Source of the DNA: Undaria pinnatifida
Taxonomy: Eukaryota > Sar > Phaeophyceae > Laminariales > Alariaceae
Direction of reading: 5' to 3'
NCBI GenBank assembly: GCA_012845835.1
Contig: JABAKD010000018.1
Span: forward strand, 9,835,759-9,899,758
Length of the DNA: 64,000 bases
Under the pieces are notes generated by a model. The model had not been told where the DNA came from. It made no database searches and saw only the letters and a program-made list of their open reading frames with translations. Within the stretch, counting starts at the first letter, position 1; each line of letters begins with the position of its first letter. Shown here one piece after another: positions 44,771 to 56,526 of this stretch. A program made the translations under genes and the position numbers.

Positions 44771-45570
44771 TCACTCTAACATTTTACTTCGAAGTATAAA
44801 ATAATAAAAAATATAAAATATACTAGTAATATATATGTATAAATATAAAAATAGGACGTCAAGTGTGAGTTCGACGAATTTCGAGTCAGTACTCATATTT
44901 TGAAGCTGCTTGCTGGCAAAGATGTCGATTGACAGACTTTTGGCCCCTCGTCCGACTGTCAAGTAGAAAACCCCTCGACAGACAGCCTCGACAGTCGAAA
45001 AACAGGGCATGTTTAATCAACATCCCCTATTTTGGAAAAGCGCCTGGTAAAAACACTGAAGCCATCGATATTTTTCTCGCACGAGGTCCAGGATGATGAT
45101 CCTATGCCGAACAAAAGACCCGAAATGCGAAGCGCGCACGCACGTAGACGACCAGATGTAGGATGTAGGAGGCAGCATCGGGGACTCACTCGTGGACGTG
45201 CAACATACAGAGTGTATGGTATCAATCAATTGCAGGGCACAGCAGTCAACTACTCACTTGATTGAGTCGACTCACCATTATTTCATCTAGAAACATACAT
45301 GCATGAGGGGTTTCAACAGATATATGGAGGCGTTATCCCACCCGGGGATAGGGGATGGTTTGTCGAGACAGCCCCAAACCCCTCGACAGACAGCCTCGAC
45401 CGCTCGACCGCTCGTCAGCTCGCTGTCAACCGACATCTTTGCTTGCTGGTACTTGTACTATGCTATGTGGGTAAATTTTTTAATGGGAGGGGTCCTTTTC
45501 TCTTGTAAACATTTTTTCTTCTCCACTACAATGATTGGTGTTAGTATTTTTACTTTAGGTGGGGAATTTT

Positions 45571-46650
45571 GAAGTAATCTATCATGATTGGTTGGTGGTG
45601 CCCGATGCCACCAACAAGAAGCTTGCCGGACGATAGCTGATATCCGTCGTCTACGTTGTTGTCCTTTCTTTTGTGTGATGTTTGAGATACACGCGTATTT
45701 TGATAATTAATGAGACACCACGAACCATGAAGGAGGGCGGCGTACCCAGCACCGACATGCGTGCGTCCCCATCAGGACACCGCAGCCTTAATCGCTCCCC
45801 CGATCCGCCCGGAATGTAACGTGTACCCCCTCTTGGAATATCCCGACGCCGATTCCTTAAAATCTATTGACCAAGGAACAAGATGCTTTTTACGACCCCC
45901 CCCCCGCCCAACTTCCCTCCCTACCCTCAAATGCCCTCCCTCTCCAAACTCTCATCCTCCTTCGTCCCTCCCCGCCGCCCCTCCACTCCATGAGCCGCCC
46001 TTGGCCTCCTTCTTCTATTCCTTCCAGTGGGTGTCCCCCTTCGTATTAATATCGTCACGACGCCACAACGAAGGCGTATTGCCACGCACGCTTCCGTTCC
46101 TCCAACAGTGATGCCGTTGCATCCCCGTTGTGCATTTCTAGAAAAAGTAAATTTGTTACACACATAAACCGTCAGCTGTGAGTACGATCGCTTGAATAGT
46201 CGATACTCAGTTTTTGTTCTTGAGTAGAGCAACATTCAATTGTTTGCGCCTGCTTGTGCTAGCTGTCGGTTGTGCGTTCGACCAAAGTGGTCGACGGTTA
46301 AGCTTATAATCGGAATCGGTCAATGCTTAAGCTAAGCTTTTCAAGGTTTGCAAATTCGCTACATGTATTTCGTTTGGCAGGGTATATACTTCGAGGTACT
46401 CGGGTGGTACAACCTATCAACGGGTTTGTATATGTATGTTTACTGTATTACGGCCTTCCAGTACCATACATATCGGTAGTAACGCATACCCTGGGGTCGA
46501 TAGACTATACCCAGATAGTCGGGTAGCTTTAGTATAGCGCCAAACATCCACCATACCCGTGTTCACCATGTGTTTCTACCTGGGTACAATCGAGTACCTG
46601 GTAGAACCTATATGGGTATACCATTTTACCGCCCCCCAATGCCGTCCTGC
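45571..46650. other. Gene-free stretch
   Basis: No supported gene. It contains a C-rich tract at about 45890-46000, and the degenerate GTCAGCTGTGAGTACGATCG repeat at 46170. Confidence 0.4.
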
Positions 46651-46659
46651 CGTCCCACC

Positions 46660-46850
46660 TTTTGGTTGATCAGCCGCGCAACCCCCACCGCCGTCCTCCT
46701 ATACCACGCCTTTTGATTGACCAACGGTTGTTGTTCCACCCGGCCCTGCTACGTGCCTGACCCACCCTGCTGTATGCCGGCTCTTGGTTGATTAGCTGCA
46801 TTACGCCCAACTTCACGCTGCTACACACCGCTTTTTGCTTGATCAACATC
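46660..46850 (+). repeat. About 70-bp imperfect tandem repeats before an exon
   Basis: Three or four units containing CTTTTGGTTGATCAGC-like cores (near 46660, 46710, 46785 and 46835) lead up to the acceptor of the exon at 46862. They may be intron-internal. Confidence 0.55.
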
Positions 46851-46861
46851 TCTTGTTTCAG

Positions 46862-47629
46862 GAGGAAGAAAGCCGCGACAGCCAAAGGCGACGCCCGAGA
46901 GTTGGTGGCAGAGTTAAGGGGCGGAGACGAGGGCGGACACGCTGACGTTGACGGTGAAATGGGTAGCGATCGGGCCACAAGGGCTGTGACGCCGGGGTTC
47001 GGGTCTGGTTTGGCAGCAGGGTTGCGGGTCGGCTTCGAATCAAGGACGATGTCTACGCGTGGCGCCCCCGGGTCTCGGCCCACCTCGCAACAGCAACGCC
47101 AGCGCCAGATAGCCTGGGTGCAGGGTGATGGCTGTGGCAGTGGTGGTATTGTTGTTGGTGGTGGTGGCGATGGCACTGGTGGTGATGGTGATGGTGATGG
47201 TGATGGTGTTGCTGGTGTTAGCGTTGACGCCGGTGGTGGCGGTGGTGTAGACCGCCGCCGCCGGGACCTCTCCCACCCGCCTCCCCACGGCCCCTCGCAA
47301 TCTGCGTCGGCCAACTCGGCCAGACCCGTAGCTCGTCGTACTTGCGAGAGCAAATCCACGCAGCCCACACTGAAGCGTGGCGTCCTCGATGGCGGCATCA
47401 GTGGTGGTGGTGTTAACGGTAGTGGCCGCGCGGGTGGTGGTGAGGAACCTCACGCGACCACGACCGGCATGGGAGGGATTTCGGGGTTGGGGAAGATGGG
47501 CACTGAAGGGGGTGGGGGCGCGGGCGAGCGCGAGATGGAGGATGGGGATGGCCGTGGGAGTGGGCATGCTCCCGAGGCTGGGCGGTGTGCCTTTGAGGTA
47601 GAGGGGAGGATTCAGAACCCTTTTCGCAG
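46862..47629 (+). CDS. Gene-family copy C, intact Gly-rich exon
   Basis: The acceptor is cttgtttcag and the donor is TTCGCAG|gtgagg at 47630. The 768 bases (phase 2-2) stay open throughout and encode RKKAATAKGDARELVAELRG, an acidic stretch, a Gly/Asp run (GGDGDGDGDGVAG), then RRRRDLSHPPPHGPSQSASA and HATTTGMGGISGLGKMGTEG, ending GRIQNPFR. It is the intact counterpart of 921-2056. The product is likely disordered. No known domain is present. Confidence 0.55.
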
Positions 47630-47985
47630 GTGAGGAACGTCGGGTGGAAAGTTTCGAGGTACCGAACACATCGATGTGTCGTATCGAAAGTGTTTGTTTT
47701 GTGCCCATCACTACTGTAGTATCCAAAAATGTATATTATCAACCAACGAACTAAGAACCCGCTTCAATCGGCCAGACAGATCTTTCGTTCCATCAATCAA
47801 TCTACCAACCAACCAATAAACCCACCAATCATTATGCCGTTGAACCGATCAACCAATTGATCATCACATCTATCAACTAATCCACCAATCAAGGTAGTCA
47901 ATTATATTGCCAATCAAGCTATTAACTAATCAACCAACCGATCACAGAATCAAACATTCATCTCTCTACCCCCTGGAATCGCCAG

Positions 47986-48079
47986 GAAAAGGCTCGAAGC
48001 TCTCTACGACACTTGGAAGGAGGAGAAAGAGCAGGAGGAAGAGCAGGAACCCTCTGAGATAACGTCGCGTGCCCTCAAG
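47986..48079 (+). CDS. Gene-family copy C, charged coiled-coil exon
   Basis: The acceptor atcgccag joins in phase with the preceding exon, giving RRKRLEALYDTWKEEKEQEE and ending TSRALK. The position of the donor is occupied by AAG|gcaaga, so splicing would need a GC donor; copy A has CAG|gtaaga at the same place. This may be a tolerated GC-AG intron or the first sign of decay. Confidence 0.55.
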
Positions 48080-48490
48080 GCAAGATTGGCGTTGGCGTTG
48101 CGACCTGTGTTTTGAATGTTCTTGTTTTGGTAGTACATCTCGTTTTTGACCGTTGTATCGGTCGAGTGGGGTTTCTCTTCTTGCCATGCCCCCCCTCTGC
48201 CTCCCCCCCCTCTCTCGGTGTGTCTTTTGTTGGGCACCTCAAACCAATGAACCGCAGCGGTATGCGGGAGTATCGACCGCTATCCTTGTATGTGAAGCCG
48301 AGTATTTCTAGGTGCGACTGCACCAACCACTGCCCTACACCGATACCGCGAACCAATGACACGCCGAGAACCGCCAACCCCCCCCCCGCGCGCTAGCCTT
48401 TCCGTCTCCGCCCACACCCATGTCCTCGATGCACTTTACCATTCTTTAATTTCTGGACGGCTGCTCGCACACATGCCCGGCGCAAACCAG

Positions 48491-49333
48491 GCTCTTCAAG
48501 GAGCAGCCAAAGCAGCATCTTCCGCAGTGGTAGCGGAGAGTTGTGCCGCGGCGAACGTGGGAAAGGCTGTGGACGCCGGGCTCTCCATCATGCTGGGTTC
48601 CCTGTTGAGAGTGACAACGATGGTGGATCACTTGCGGGAGCAGCATCAGCTGCAACAGGAGAAGAAGCCGCAGAAGCGCTTCCGTCGGGAGATGATGAAG
48701 GAGCTTCGGGTGCGGCTGGCGTATCGATTCGTCGACGTGGAGGAGGAGCTGGGCGAGCAGCAAGAAGCCGAGCATCGGAATCAGGAGGAGCTCAAGCGGC
48801 TCGGGGAGTGGCCCTCGGAGTTGTGGCTCGCCGAGGAGGAGCGCCAGCAGCAGCAGCGCGACCGGCGGCCCACCACGCTATCCTCGAGCTCTGTTCCGGC
48901 TTTGGCTTCCGGACAGGTGTCGTGTCCGGTGGCTCGGGTGGCCTCCCCCGGGAGATGTCGCCAACTTCAAAGCTTCTCCCGCACCCGCGTGGGCGCTACC
49001 GCAGCTACCACCGCCACTGCTTCCCTCGGTGATGTGCCACTAGAAAGTGAGACGGTCAAGCGCGCAGTGCGCGGAAAGCGCAGAAAGCGCGGGAAGCGCG
49101 GAAAACGCGGCAACCGAAAGCGCGACGACCGCGAGGGCGAGTCGGACGGAAGGCCGGACTTGGGTATCAGTGTCGAGCGCGATGTCGGTGGTCGCTCCCT
49201 CCATGGTAGGTGCTTGGAAGGACAAGGGGGTCGGCAGCTGAACCGTGGTGGTGCCCCGCAAGCGGATGCCTCGGTGGGCGTGGGGACTGGCGCCGCAGCG
49301 ACTTCCTTTGGCGCGCACGGGCAGCAGGCCTAA
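48491..49333 (+). CDS. Gene-family copy C, long helical exon
   Basis: It begins after the acceptor cgcaaaccag, identical to that of copy A at 3691, in phase 0. It encodes ALQGAAKAASSAVVAESCAA and a probable long coiled coil (MVDHLREQHQLQQEKKPQKR to RVRLAYRFVDVEEELGEQQE). A basic patch follows (KRAVRGKRRKRGKRGKRGNR, possible nuclear signal), and the frame stops at 49331-49333. Copy A splits this into two exons and expands the glutamines. A shifted frame after the stop carries the Ala/Val run also seen in copy A, so the true end may be elsewhere. Confidence 0.55.
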   Translation, partial: ALQGAAKAASSAVVAESCAAANVGKAVDAGLSIMLGSLLRVTTMVDHLREQHQLQQEKKPQKRFRREMMKELRVRLAYRFVDVEEELGEQQEAEHRNQEELKRLGEWPSELWLAEEERQQQQRDRRPTTLSSSSVPALASGQVSCPVARVASPGRCRQLQSFSRTRVGATAATTATASLGDVPLESETVKRAVRGKRRKRGKRGKRGNRKRDDREGESDGRPDLGISVERDVGGRSLHGRCLEGQGGRQLNRGGAPQADASVGVGTGAAATSFGAHGQQA

Positions 49334-51929
49334 CGCGGTGGTGGAAGCGGTGGCAGCGGTGGCAGTGGCGGGCGTTCAGGCGCAGCCCAAAGCTCCAGCG
49401 AAGGTGGCACCGGAAAAGGTGCGCAAGTGGTCTTTACGATCCAAGAACGGGAAATGCTTTTGCACTTCAAAGAAGAAAACGTTTTTTCGACTCAAAGTAG
49501 TACCAGGCAGGCGTCTCCTGTGGAGTAGTATAATAGGTGAATGTCGTCTTTACTAAAGTCAATAGTGCGGGTTCGAATCATCTCGGGTGCATACGTGCAT
49601 ACTCGTAGGGACTTTTTCTTGCGTAAAACAAATGACGAGCGGAAAGCTCGAGAGCGTGAGTTAGCAAAAATTCGATGAAAATCGACGAGCGAAAAAAGCT
49701 GAAAAGTGCGAATGCTGAACCCTATGTGTGGTAAAAATGAAGTCATGCGCTGGGAGGGAGAGCGTAAGACGCCTGTGACCATGACCTTGTCCGCTTGTCC
49801 AGTAGGTCGCTGAGGGTAAATCCTTTTACGAGTTAAGCTGGAGAGCAAGAGTGATGATTGAAAAAAAGGGGGGGGGGGGGAAAGGGCGCACCCTGCCTCG
49901 CGTACTATTTTGAGCCTGGCCCAAATTGGACTTTGAGTAGGAGTTTATGAACCCTTTCAAAACGCATCCCCTTTTGGGGGAAGGAACTATATATATATAA
50001 TACTAATACTTGGAACATGAGTGGGATCATTCTGGCAGCAAGGAAGTAGAGAAGGTATTATAATACCAGGTCGTAAATTTTGGCTCGACTTTGGCGCAAA
50101 AAAAATGCCTGGTAACATCTTTCAAGCGAACAGCTTTTCAGGGCAACCCTGGTCCACACAGTATTTTGGGCATAACCCGAAGTAGGAATGTGTTATCCCG
50201 TTCAGAGCTCCACCCACGTTTGTGGGAACAATCTATGGAATACATGGAACCTGCGTGGGATATTTCTTGCAGCAAGAATATATCGTAGAGTTATTGACAG
50301 TAACTTTCGACTCGAGGTTTGCAACGAGCGAGGGGAAAAAAACAACGTTCAACACTGTAAGTAGTGCAGTGCACACCCTGCGTCACATAAATGCTGCAAA
50401 CATGGCACATGAGAAGAGCTTATTAATTAACGTAACCCGATCGCAGCTGCTCCCACGTTGTTGGCAATAGACTACTTGGATCTTGTGTGGGGTGATTTTG
50501 GCAGCAGGGAAATGGACATGTGGTGTCGCATACTGCTGTGCGGCGCTCGGAATTTGGTTGCGTTATTTTTTGCCGTTTCTTTGGCTTGGTCATACCACTC
50601 AGGCGATTTCCAGGTACTGTAAATGCTTGTTGGCTGTTGATACGATTTTACTACCAGGCATGAATTAAGAGCAAAGCCAGCTTCTAACTAGCGATGGCGT
50701 CAAAACAATGGGGACTACTTCCCACTCTCGAGTGACGGATTTCGCCCGGCCACTTGATCGCCCAGAGAAATAGTCAATAAACACAAGACGCTCTACCACG
50801 AACGCGCCAGTCAAAAGCAAAATATGCGGAAGACGCAGAAATCCGCCGATTGCGGCGCGCTACTATTATCAACTCTAATGCCTATACAGTGAATAACCAA
50901 CGAAGAATTACTCAAGAATCGCTACCGCAAATCGGTCATCACCCCTTTGTGAGAATGCGCTAGAAGGCGTGGGTTTCCAGCAGCGTTTCTATTCAGGGGC
51001 TGTCGACAAACCTTTAAGAACCGCATTTTTTTCCGAGACTCTGGCATGAACTTGCGAGGCGTTCACGAACTGGGACCGGAAACATGCGTCCCCCCTATTT
51101 ACTACTCTTATCGACTGTACGTCAGGAGGATGAACTCGGCTGGGAGGATCGCGGCTATCGCGGTCCTTCGGATCGCCTTCATATACCTGACCAAAGCCCG
51201 ATGGATCAAGTCGAGAGGGCGCAGACGAACAAGCTTCGATCGCGTACGCATGACAAGTGCAAACCTTAATTCAATCTATTTTGCACCAGCGTGATCACCG
51301 CGACTACTATGTAGATACGACGATACTTGCTCAGGCCCTGTAAATGGTAAATATCCCCATCTGGCATTCCTTGTCTAAGGATGTCGTCCGACCCCCCCCC
51401 TCCGCTTGTGTCGTCTTTTCCATCGCTCCATTTTTCTTGTGATATATACCTGGTATATATTACGGGTATGAGCGAAGCGAGGTTTTAGTTTACGATAGCG
51501 CCTGAAAAAACAGGGGCTCCTTTCTACCCTCGCATGTCTGCATCTCCGTGTCTCACCCGTGACTCAAGGGTCTCCCAAAAGAGTACTGAATATTAATAAA
51601 TTGATATTTATGACCACTGACTGCTGTACACAGCAGCACATCAGTATCTGGTATGTCTCAGCAGGGTTGGGTTGGGTTGGGTTGGGTTGGGTTGGTTTGA
51701 TAACAGTGACAAATACCCAGCAGCACGAGCTCCTACCGAAAGCTACAGCGTACTTTTTGATATTGTTATTCCTTGTTTATTAAAACGAATCGCACGTTCA
51801 ACGTCCCTACTTCAACTCACCCCACCCCACTGACGCTCCGACGGCAGGTTTACACCCGAAAGAGCCGCACGTTCAACGCCACTACCCCACCTACCACCCC
51901 ACCCACTCACCCACCCCACCCCACCGCAG
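49334..51929. other. Gene-poor stretch
   Basis: No supported gene. A poly-G run lies at about 49868-49880, and a short TTGGG array (about 6 units) at 51664-51694. The frame at 51084-51269 has balanced composition (DELGWEDRGYRGPSDRLHIP), suggesting a remnant, but I do not recognise it. Confidence 0.4.
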
Positions 51930-52355
51930 GCACGGGGATCAGAGCCAGAGACGGCTTCGACCGGCCGATCGTCCTCTTTCTCCTCCGCCACCGCTGCGAC
52001 GGATAACGCCCTCTGGAGCGGCGAGGAGGGGTCTTCCTCTAGCAACCCCTCTTTTTTTTACGGGGGCATTGCTGGGAGGGAGGCGGTTAGGGGCGGTGAC
52101 CGCATGTGCCCCCAAAACGCCAACTTGAGCGGAGGGGGGGGATCGGTTGCCAGCAGCCCCTGCATGTTGGACGGAAGCGGGTTGGAGGGCGGGGTGAGGG
52201 CGCGGTCGGGTAGGGACCGCCGTAGCGAAAGATGCATCGAACGCGAAGCAGCGCTATCGTCCTCAGCAGAGAGGGAGGGGGAGGGGAGGGGGAGCAAGGA
52301 GAATAAGCCGAAGAAGCGGCGAAGCAGGAGACAGGCGGCGAAGGGGAGCAAATAG
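51930..52355 (+). CDS. Terminal exon, Ser-rich protein with basic C-terminus
   Basis: After the acceptor caccgcag (51929) a single frame runs 142 codons to a TAG at 52353-52355. It encodes ARGSEPETASTGRSSSFSSA, a Gly/Ser region, an Arg/Glu-rich helix, and a basic end KENKPKKRRSRRQAAKGSK, which looks like a nuclear localisation signal. A second possible exon lies just upstream (acceptor gacggcag at about 51847). No folded domain is recognised. Family unknown. Confidence 0.45.
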   Translation, partial: ARGSEPETASTGRSSSFSSATAATDNALWSGEEGSSSSNPSFFYGGIAGREAVRGGDRMCPQNANLSGGGGSVASSPCMLDGSGLEGGVRARSGRDRRSERCIEREAALSSSAEREGEGRGSKENKPKKRRSRRQAAKGSK

Positions 52356-52639
52356 ATCGCGGAGCCAGGAGGAAGAGGAGGAGCAGCGCTCGGTAAGACT
52401 GGGTTTGGGGTGGAGCGGCGGCGGCGGCGGCGGGGGGGTCGTTCTTCGAATTATTGGGGTTGGTGTGGGGTGGCGGAGGGCGGAGATTGGAGGGTGAGGG
52501 AGGGAGTGTTCTTTGATTTGTTGTGGGACGGGGAACGGGATCAACACCGTGGAGGGGAAACATCGGACGCGAGTAGACGAGAGAAGGACAATGCTGAAGT
52601 CTCATCGCGATAATAAATCAAAGCACAGTACCGTAGTGG

Positions 52640-53260
52640 AGGGGAGGGGAGGAGGGCCTGCTATGTGGCCCCAGATGTGAGTTACTACTGGGAGGGAGCG
52701 CGAGAGTAATGCGATGGCAATAAATGAGATGAAGTAAAAAAATCAGGAAAGGCGAGCGCTTCATTGTTTACTTCGTTTGCCGTCGGCCACTAAAGAGTTC
52801 ATACAGAAGGCGCCCCATAAATAGTGAGACAAGTCAACTGTTGGGGGAGGGGAGGAGGGCCTGCTATGTGACCCCAGATGTGAGTTACTACTGGGAGGGA
52901 GCGCGAGAGTAATGCGATGGTAATACATGAGATGAAGTAAAAAAATCAGGGAAGGCGAGCGCTTCGTTTCATTGTTTACTTCGTTTGCCGTCGGCCACTG
53001 AAGAGTTCATACAGAAGGCGCCCCATAAATAGTGAGACAAGTCAACTGTTGGGGGAGGGGAGGAGGGCCTGCTATGTGGCCCCAGATGTGAGTTACTACT
53101 GGGAGGGAGCGCGAGAGTAATGCGATGGTAATAAATGAGATGGAGTGAAAAAAATCAGGAAAGGCGAGCGCTTCGTTTCATTGTTTACTTCGTTTGCCGT
53201 CGGCCACTGAGGAGTTCATACAGAAGGCGCCCCATAAATAGTGAGACAAGTCAACTGTTA
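52640..53260 (+). repeat. About 205-bp tandem array, 3 units, SINE-derived
   Basis: Units start at about 52651, 52855 and 53062 (GGAGGGCCTGCTATGTG) and are highly similar. The first 60 bases of each (CCAGATGTGAGTTACTACTG, GGAGGGAGCGCGAGAG) match the tail of the tRNA-headed SINE in opposite orientation to 58261-58553. The remainder (CGTTTGCCGTCGGCCACT) is unrelated to the SINE. Confidence 0.85.
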
Positions 53261-53709
53261 ATAGGCGTCGAGGCTCAAAACGATTATTTTTCGCCACCAT
53301 GGAGAACAGGCTACTGTTGGCTTTTGGATCTTTTGTATGGGATCTAGTGTGGTAGCCGCGCCTGAGCACCGTTTCTTTGGTCAAATTGCATATCATTGGG
53401 GATAAAACGTATCCTAAAGACTGAAAATATGTATGCTATTTTCTCGCCTCCTTTTGATCGCCCTATGCCATGTATGTGTCGTCTCCTTAAAACATTGTCT
53501 AGTTTTTTCACCCCTTTATCCACGTTACTGTTGTATCGTGCTGGTACTCGTATACTGTACATGTACCGGTACCACGTATTAGATGATGTATGCACTTTTG
53601 TTAGTCCCCCTTTTTCCCCTCTTGTCTATCCCCTTTGTATGAATTTCACCTCCCCCCCCCTCGTGGTTGTGCATTGCTTTGTTTTGTTTTTAACTTCTAT
53701 TTTTTTCAG

Positions 53710-53776
53710 GATGGAGTTAAGGCGGGCGGAGGAGGCTAAGGGACACCTCCAAAGGGAGGAAGAGGGAGCTCGGCGG
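53710..53776 (+). CDS. Small charged exon
   Basis: A textbook acceptor (ttctatttttttcag) and donor (CGGCGG|gtgagt) enclose 67 bases reading MELRRAEEAKGHLQREEEGA followed by RR. It is a Glu/Arg helix like the small exons of the gene family. It joins in phase 0 to the exon-like segment at 54271. Confidence 0.45.
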
Positions 53777-54270
53777 GTGAGTGGGCGATTGAGCACGCGA
53801 GGTCAACATGACGAATTCACGAACGAACGGCTGTGGCTGTTTGATGCTGTTGTTGTCGTTGTTGTTGTCGATATGATCGTTGTTGGGGCTAAATAATAAT
53901 CGGGATTAGAAGGGCGGGGTTTGGAATAGAAAACTGTTAGTATCAAATGCCCAAAAGGTAACAAAACAATTCGTCACCGTAAGAGACTCTTGTCGAACAG
54001 CGATGATTTTGTAACAGACTTGGACACACTTGAATGAGCCCACAAGGCATGGAGGTACGCACAATACGCCGCGCGCTCGGCTGACAATCTCGTTTCTCAT
54101 CATTTCGTTTTTTTTTTCCTTCCGACCATGTGCAGTGCACAGCAGTTCATTCTTATCATTTTCACCGCTGAAGCCGACACAATGCGCCGAATACTACTGC
54201 TCTCAGCTAGTCCTTGTTTCTCATGTTTCTTTTCGTGCTCCGCCCACGCAACCACTTCCGGAACCACCAG

Positions 54271-54441
54271 ATGGCAGCGGCCGAAGCGGCGGGTCGGTCG
54301 GCGGCGGTGCCCCCCTCGCCAACACCCCAACCTGGCGCCAAGCCCTCATCGGTACGACGTCGCGCGTGTCCCGAGGCAGATTGCGGGAGTCCGGTAGCTG
54401 GTGGTGCATGCATGTTAGGGTACGGTACGGTACTAGTGTAG
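54271..54441 (+). CDS. Ala/Pro-rich exon-like segment
   Basis: After the acceptor gaaccaccag it reads MAAAEAAGRSAAVPPSPTPQ and onwards, in phase with the exon ending at 53776. It stops at a TAG at 54439-54441 within TACGGTACTAGTG repeats, so the true exon may end earlier at TCATCG|gtacga (about 54351). Function is unknown. Confidence 0.35.
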   Translation: MAAAEAAGRSAAVPPSPTPQPGAKPSSVRRRACPEADCGSPVAGGACMLGYGTVLV

Positions 54442-55664
54442 TACGGTACTAGTGTAGTACGGTACTAGTGAGGTACTAATAGTACGATATGGTAGGGGTA
54501 GCACTTTAGGGTGAAAGCAATACATGTTTATTCCTGACGGGGCTCTTAACCTTTTCCACTGCTGGAAAAATATACCTGGTACAATACTGATTCCATGTTG
54601 TTTGTCCCCAAAAACGCGGTTGCAGTCCTCAAGAGGAACTATCCTTATCCTACCCAATGACGGTGGAATACAATTACTGCTGTGGTATTTTATCACAACC
54701 TTCAACATTATTCGTTGAGTGCCTTGGCCGTGGCATGGTCCATTTATTGCGCTGCACGTTCCATTTTTTACAGCATTATGTTCGTTTCTGGGCCAAGTGA
54801 TTTCTTGACGGTGTTGCGCCTTCAATTTTCGCCTTAAGAGAGTGTTTTGCGTGAGGCATGGAGCTCCTCAAGCGAGGAAGGCCTCAGAAAAACTTCATGG
54901 GCACCCCTACCGTAGTATTAATTAATACTTATAATACTATTAATACTACAAGTAGCACTACTACGTATTGGTACTATTAATGCTACTAGTAGTACCGTGC
55001 GTCTGGTGGCGATGGTGTCGTGTGCCTTTCTTTGCCCGCTTGTGAGTTCGATATCGTCAACCTGACCGTGCCACATGTGGATCTCGTGGTATTCTTCCCT
55101 CGCCCCTTTATGTTGTTTTGTTGACTTGATGTTGTGAACACCTAAAAAAGAACACCACGTTGTATATACCAGGTATGCGTATTTTGCATGGAAGACGTTT
55201 TTCCTGTGTCTCCGCCCAATGTATGCACGCGACGCACGATGATGCCGGTGGAATTTCGGGAATGCGCCAAAGGTCGATCCACCAATTGGTACGGGTACGA
55301 TGCCAAGGCTGCTGTTGGGTTCTCAATTCCTTTACACACGCTTGTATCGTACTTACTTGCATGTGTTGGATATATCGTATAATGCCCCGTTTCTTCATTA
55401 TCTGTCTTTCACAGCAGACGGATCCCTGGTCTATATATATGATATTCATGGCCTATTAACAGATCGTTCTGCTGGGTGGGAACCGATATGACCTGCAAAA
55501 GCTAGAACATGTTTGCTGGGTTGGATCTGTACTGCACAGATCCCGTACAACATATGACAACGACAGATACAGCACCTAGATAATCTGTTAATAGGCTATG
55601 ATCTATCCGATCGATACATACAACATCTAGACAGTCTACAGTAGATTTTGAATATTTCTTTATT
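54442..55664. other. Gene-free stretch
   Basis: No supported gene. There are TACTAGTA-type simple sequence runs at 54420-54485 and 54915-54995. An inverted pair (GGCCTATTAACAGAT near 55450 and ATCTGTTAATAGGC near 55585) could form a hairpin loop. Confidence 0.4.
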
Positions 55665-56290
55665 CGAGCGAAGCGAGTTTCTAATCTACACCTGGGCCTC
55701 GCAATATAGGCTCCCATGAAAAAAAAATAGTTTGCGTGCGTGTCTTCGACTAAACTTGATTTTAGTGTGGGATCATTTCATTTAAGACTGCAGGTGTAGG
55801 CAGACCACCACGGAGCAACAAAGCACATTCGAGCGAAGATTCGAGCGAGCGAGTTTCCAATCTACACCTGGGCCGCGCAATATAGGCTCCCATGAAAAAA
55901 AAATAGTTTGCGTGCGTGTCTTCGACTAAACTTGATTTTAGTGTGGGATCATTTCATTTTAGACTGCAGGTGTAGGCAGACCACCACGGAGCAACAAAAC
56001 ACATTCGAGCGAAGATTCGAGCGAAGCGAGTTTTTAATCTACACCTGGGCCTCGCATTATAGGCTCCCATGAAAAAAAAATAGTTTGCGTGCGTGTCTTC
56101 GACTAAACTTGATTTTAGTGTGGGATCATTTCATTTTAGACTGCAGGTGTAGGCAGACCATCACGGAGCAACAAAACACACAAAATAGTTTGCACGTGCG
56201 TGTCTTCGACTAAACTTGATTTTAGTGTGGGATCATTTCATTTTAGACTGCAGGTGTAGGCAGACCACCACGGAGCAACAAAACACACAC
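55665..56290 (+). repeat. 175-bp tandem array, about 3.6 units
   Basis: Units contain TCTACACCTGGGCC, ATATAGGCTCCCATG, an A9 run, and CTTGATTTTAGTGTGGGATC, repeated at about 55699, 55873 and 56048 with a partial unit at 56185. It lies directly upstream of the helicase fragment. Confidence 0.9.
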
Positions 56291-56526
56291 AGCAGACCAC
56301 ACGGGCAAAAGCAGCAGCACACACCGCTCACACAGCCGGCACACAGCGCTCACACAGCGGGCAGCACACAGACAACGGGCGCAGCGGGCGACAATAGTGG
56401 CCAGCGGAGAGCGGGCATGGAGAGTGTGTGCCCGCTAGGGGTGTGTCCGCTGAGTGTATTTACTGCTGTCTCGTGGTGAGAGTAGGTCATCATGGGGAGA
56501 CGTCCGTTGGGGGCGATTGACCCAAA

